Source: Bacillota bacterium (GTDB lineage: Bacteria; Bacillota; Clostridia; Christensenellales; UMGS416). Taken from it: a stretch of DNA of 5,884 bases. Location: assembly GCA_023409755.1 (NCBI GenBank), contig JAEYRA010000005.1, positions 1-5,884 on the forward strand. Direction: 5' to 3'. The notes under the pieces were generated by a model, which was given only the letters and a program-made list of their open reading frames with translations, did no database searches and was not told the origin of the DNA. Shown piece after piece: positions 5,328 through 5,884 of the stretch; position 1 is the first letter of the stretch; every line of letters starts with the position of its first letter. Position numbers and translations under genes: made by a program.

Positions 5328-5394
5328 TTTCCCATTTGGAAAGGCGCGGGGAATCGCCGCTGTCTGCTAGACAATTCCAATTCCACAATGGAAA
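5328..5394. promoter_or_regulatory. Three palindromes upstream of the aldolase promoter
   Basis: TTTCC-N5-GGAAA (5328-5342) and ATTCC-N5-GGAAA (5380-5394) are two copies of the same inverted half-sites (TTCC/GGAA, 5-nt spacer), with centres 52 bp apart, about five helical turns. Between them is the perfect palindrome TGTCT-GCT-AGACA (5361-5373). The second TTCC site overlaps where the -35 element would sit. The layout resembles operator sites for a dimeric regulator with possible looping; the regulator is unknown. Confidence 0.4.
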
Positions 5395-5407
5395 CAATGC
5401 CCAGCGG

Positions 5408-5416
5408 TGCTATACT
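5408..5416 (+). promoter_or_regulatory. Extended -10 promoter of the aldolase gene
   Basis: TGC immediately followed by TATACT gives an extended -10 (TGnTATAAT with one mismatch). The -35 position (about 5388-5393, ATGGAA) is poor, as is often tolerated with an extended -10. The start would be near 5423, giving a leader of about 60 nt. Confidence 0.6.
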
Positions 5417-5425
5417 GAACCAAAC

Positions 5426-5455
5426 GGCCCCGCACGCCTCCGGGTGCGCGAGGCC
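5426..5455 (+). other. Leader hairpin of the aldolase gene
   Basis: GGCC (5426-5429) pairs with GGCC (5452-5455), and inside it CGCAC (5431-5435) pairs with GTGCG (5444-5448) around an 8-nt loop. It begins a few bases after the predicted transcription start and ends 15 nt before the GGAGG site. It has no T tract, so it is more likely a 5' stabilising or regulatory hairpin than a terminator. Confidence 0.35.
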
Positions 5456-5483
5456 CCCATTTGACACACAGGAGGTTTGCCCC

Positions 5484-5884
5484 ATGCTAGTTGGTTTCAA
5501 GGAACTGCTGACCGACGCCCGGGAAAAGGGGTATGGCGTCCCCGCGTACAACAACCTCAACTACGAACACATCCGCATCCTCATTGAGGCCGCCACCGAA
5601 GCGCGCCAGCCCGTGCTGCTGATGCAGTACCCCGGCATGACCAATTACATGTCGATGGACGACTTCATCGCCGTGGGCCGCCACATGGCCGCCAAGTCCC
5701 CCGTGCCCGTGTGCCTGCACCTCGACCACAGCAGCGACGAGGACGAACTGTGCTGGGCCCTGCGCTGCGGCTTCCAGTCGGTAATGTACGACTGCTCCAA
5801 ATTGAGCGATGAGGAAAACAGTAAAAAGCTCAACGGGCTTTGCAAGATTGCCCACGCCATGGGCGCGGATGTGGAGGCCGAGGT
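5484..5884 (+). CDS. Class II ketose-bisphosphate aldolase, 5' part only
   Basis: 133 codons are visible before the window ends. The start MLVGFKELLTDAREKGYGVPAYN is typical of class II (zinc) aldolases such as fructose- or tagatose-bisphosphate aldolase, which split a ketose bisphosphate into dihydroxyacetone phosphate and an aldehyde in the cytoplasm. LHLDH (78-82) carries the catalytic aspartate D81 and zinc ligand H82. SVMYDCS (99-105) is the conserved SVM-x-D-x-S strand, and the last residues GADVEAE (127-133) lead into the family's VExELG motif. GGAGG lies 8 nt before the ATG, after an extended -10 promoter and possible operator sites. The visible part does not tell fructose- from tagatose-bisphosphate or related substrates. 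The nearby isomerase hints at a peripheral sugar pathway, although 1.07 kb and a terminator separate the two genes. Confidence 0.88.
   Translation, partial: MLVGFKELLTDAREKGYGVPAYNNLNYEHIRILIEAATEARQPVLLMQYPGMTNYMSMDDFIAVGRHMAAKSPVPVCLHLDHSSDEDELCWALRCGFQSVMYDCSKLSDEENSKKLNGLCKIAHAMGADVEAE

Noticed and set aside
1676..5483. CRISPR array or phage-type repeat array
   Set aside because: The repeats are few, long, in both orientations and internally palindromic, without regular short repeats and unique spacers. No cas gene is present.
4799..5560. Several open frames of 80-130 residues on both strands in the second intergenic region
   Set aside because: They read through copy E, fragment D and the aldolase promoter or start. 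None has a good ribosome binding site together with a recognisable product.

Overview
The window is GC-rich. It has strong GGAGG-type ribosome binding sites and sigma-70-like promoters (a perfect TATAAT and two TATACT boxes). Together with the protein families present, this suggests a high-GC member of the Bacillota, most likely a gut Clostridia/Oscillospiraceae-type organism. That placement is inferred from style and gene types, not from a marker gene.

Layout. On the minus strand, positions 1-1692 hold a promoter, a CCA tRNA nucleotidyltransferase gene (cca, 1642 to 203) and, overlapping its stop by ATGA, the 5' end of an N-acetylglucosamine-6-phosphate deacetylase-like gene (nagA, 206 to beyond position 1). 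On the plus strand, 3034-4413 is a complete L-fucose/L-arabinose isomerase-family gene with a rho-independent-type terminator. From 5484 the first 133 codons of a zinc-dependent class II ketose-bisphosphate aldolase run off the right edge. The two sugar genes are about 1.07 kb apart and each has its own promoter signals, so they look like neighbours in sugar metabolism rather than one transcript.

The two long intergenic stretches (about 1676-3033 and 4414-5483) contain no convincing genes. They are built from one family of structured repeats about 180-220 bp long: copies A (1989-2206, +), B (2367-2585, -), C (4571-4750, +) and E (5071-5287, -), plus a 49-bp fragment D (4869-4917, -). Each copy has a terminal hairpin and nested inverted repeats whose two arms change together between copies. 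A and B face each other, as do C and E, making composites of about 600 and 720 bp with inverted ends, one on each side of the isomerase gene. The facing copies are separated by a second palindromic module present in both intergenic regions. This covarying repeat family is the most interesting thing here. I see no defence system, CRISPR array, transposase or RNA gene of a known class.
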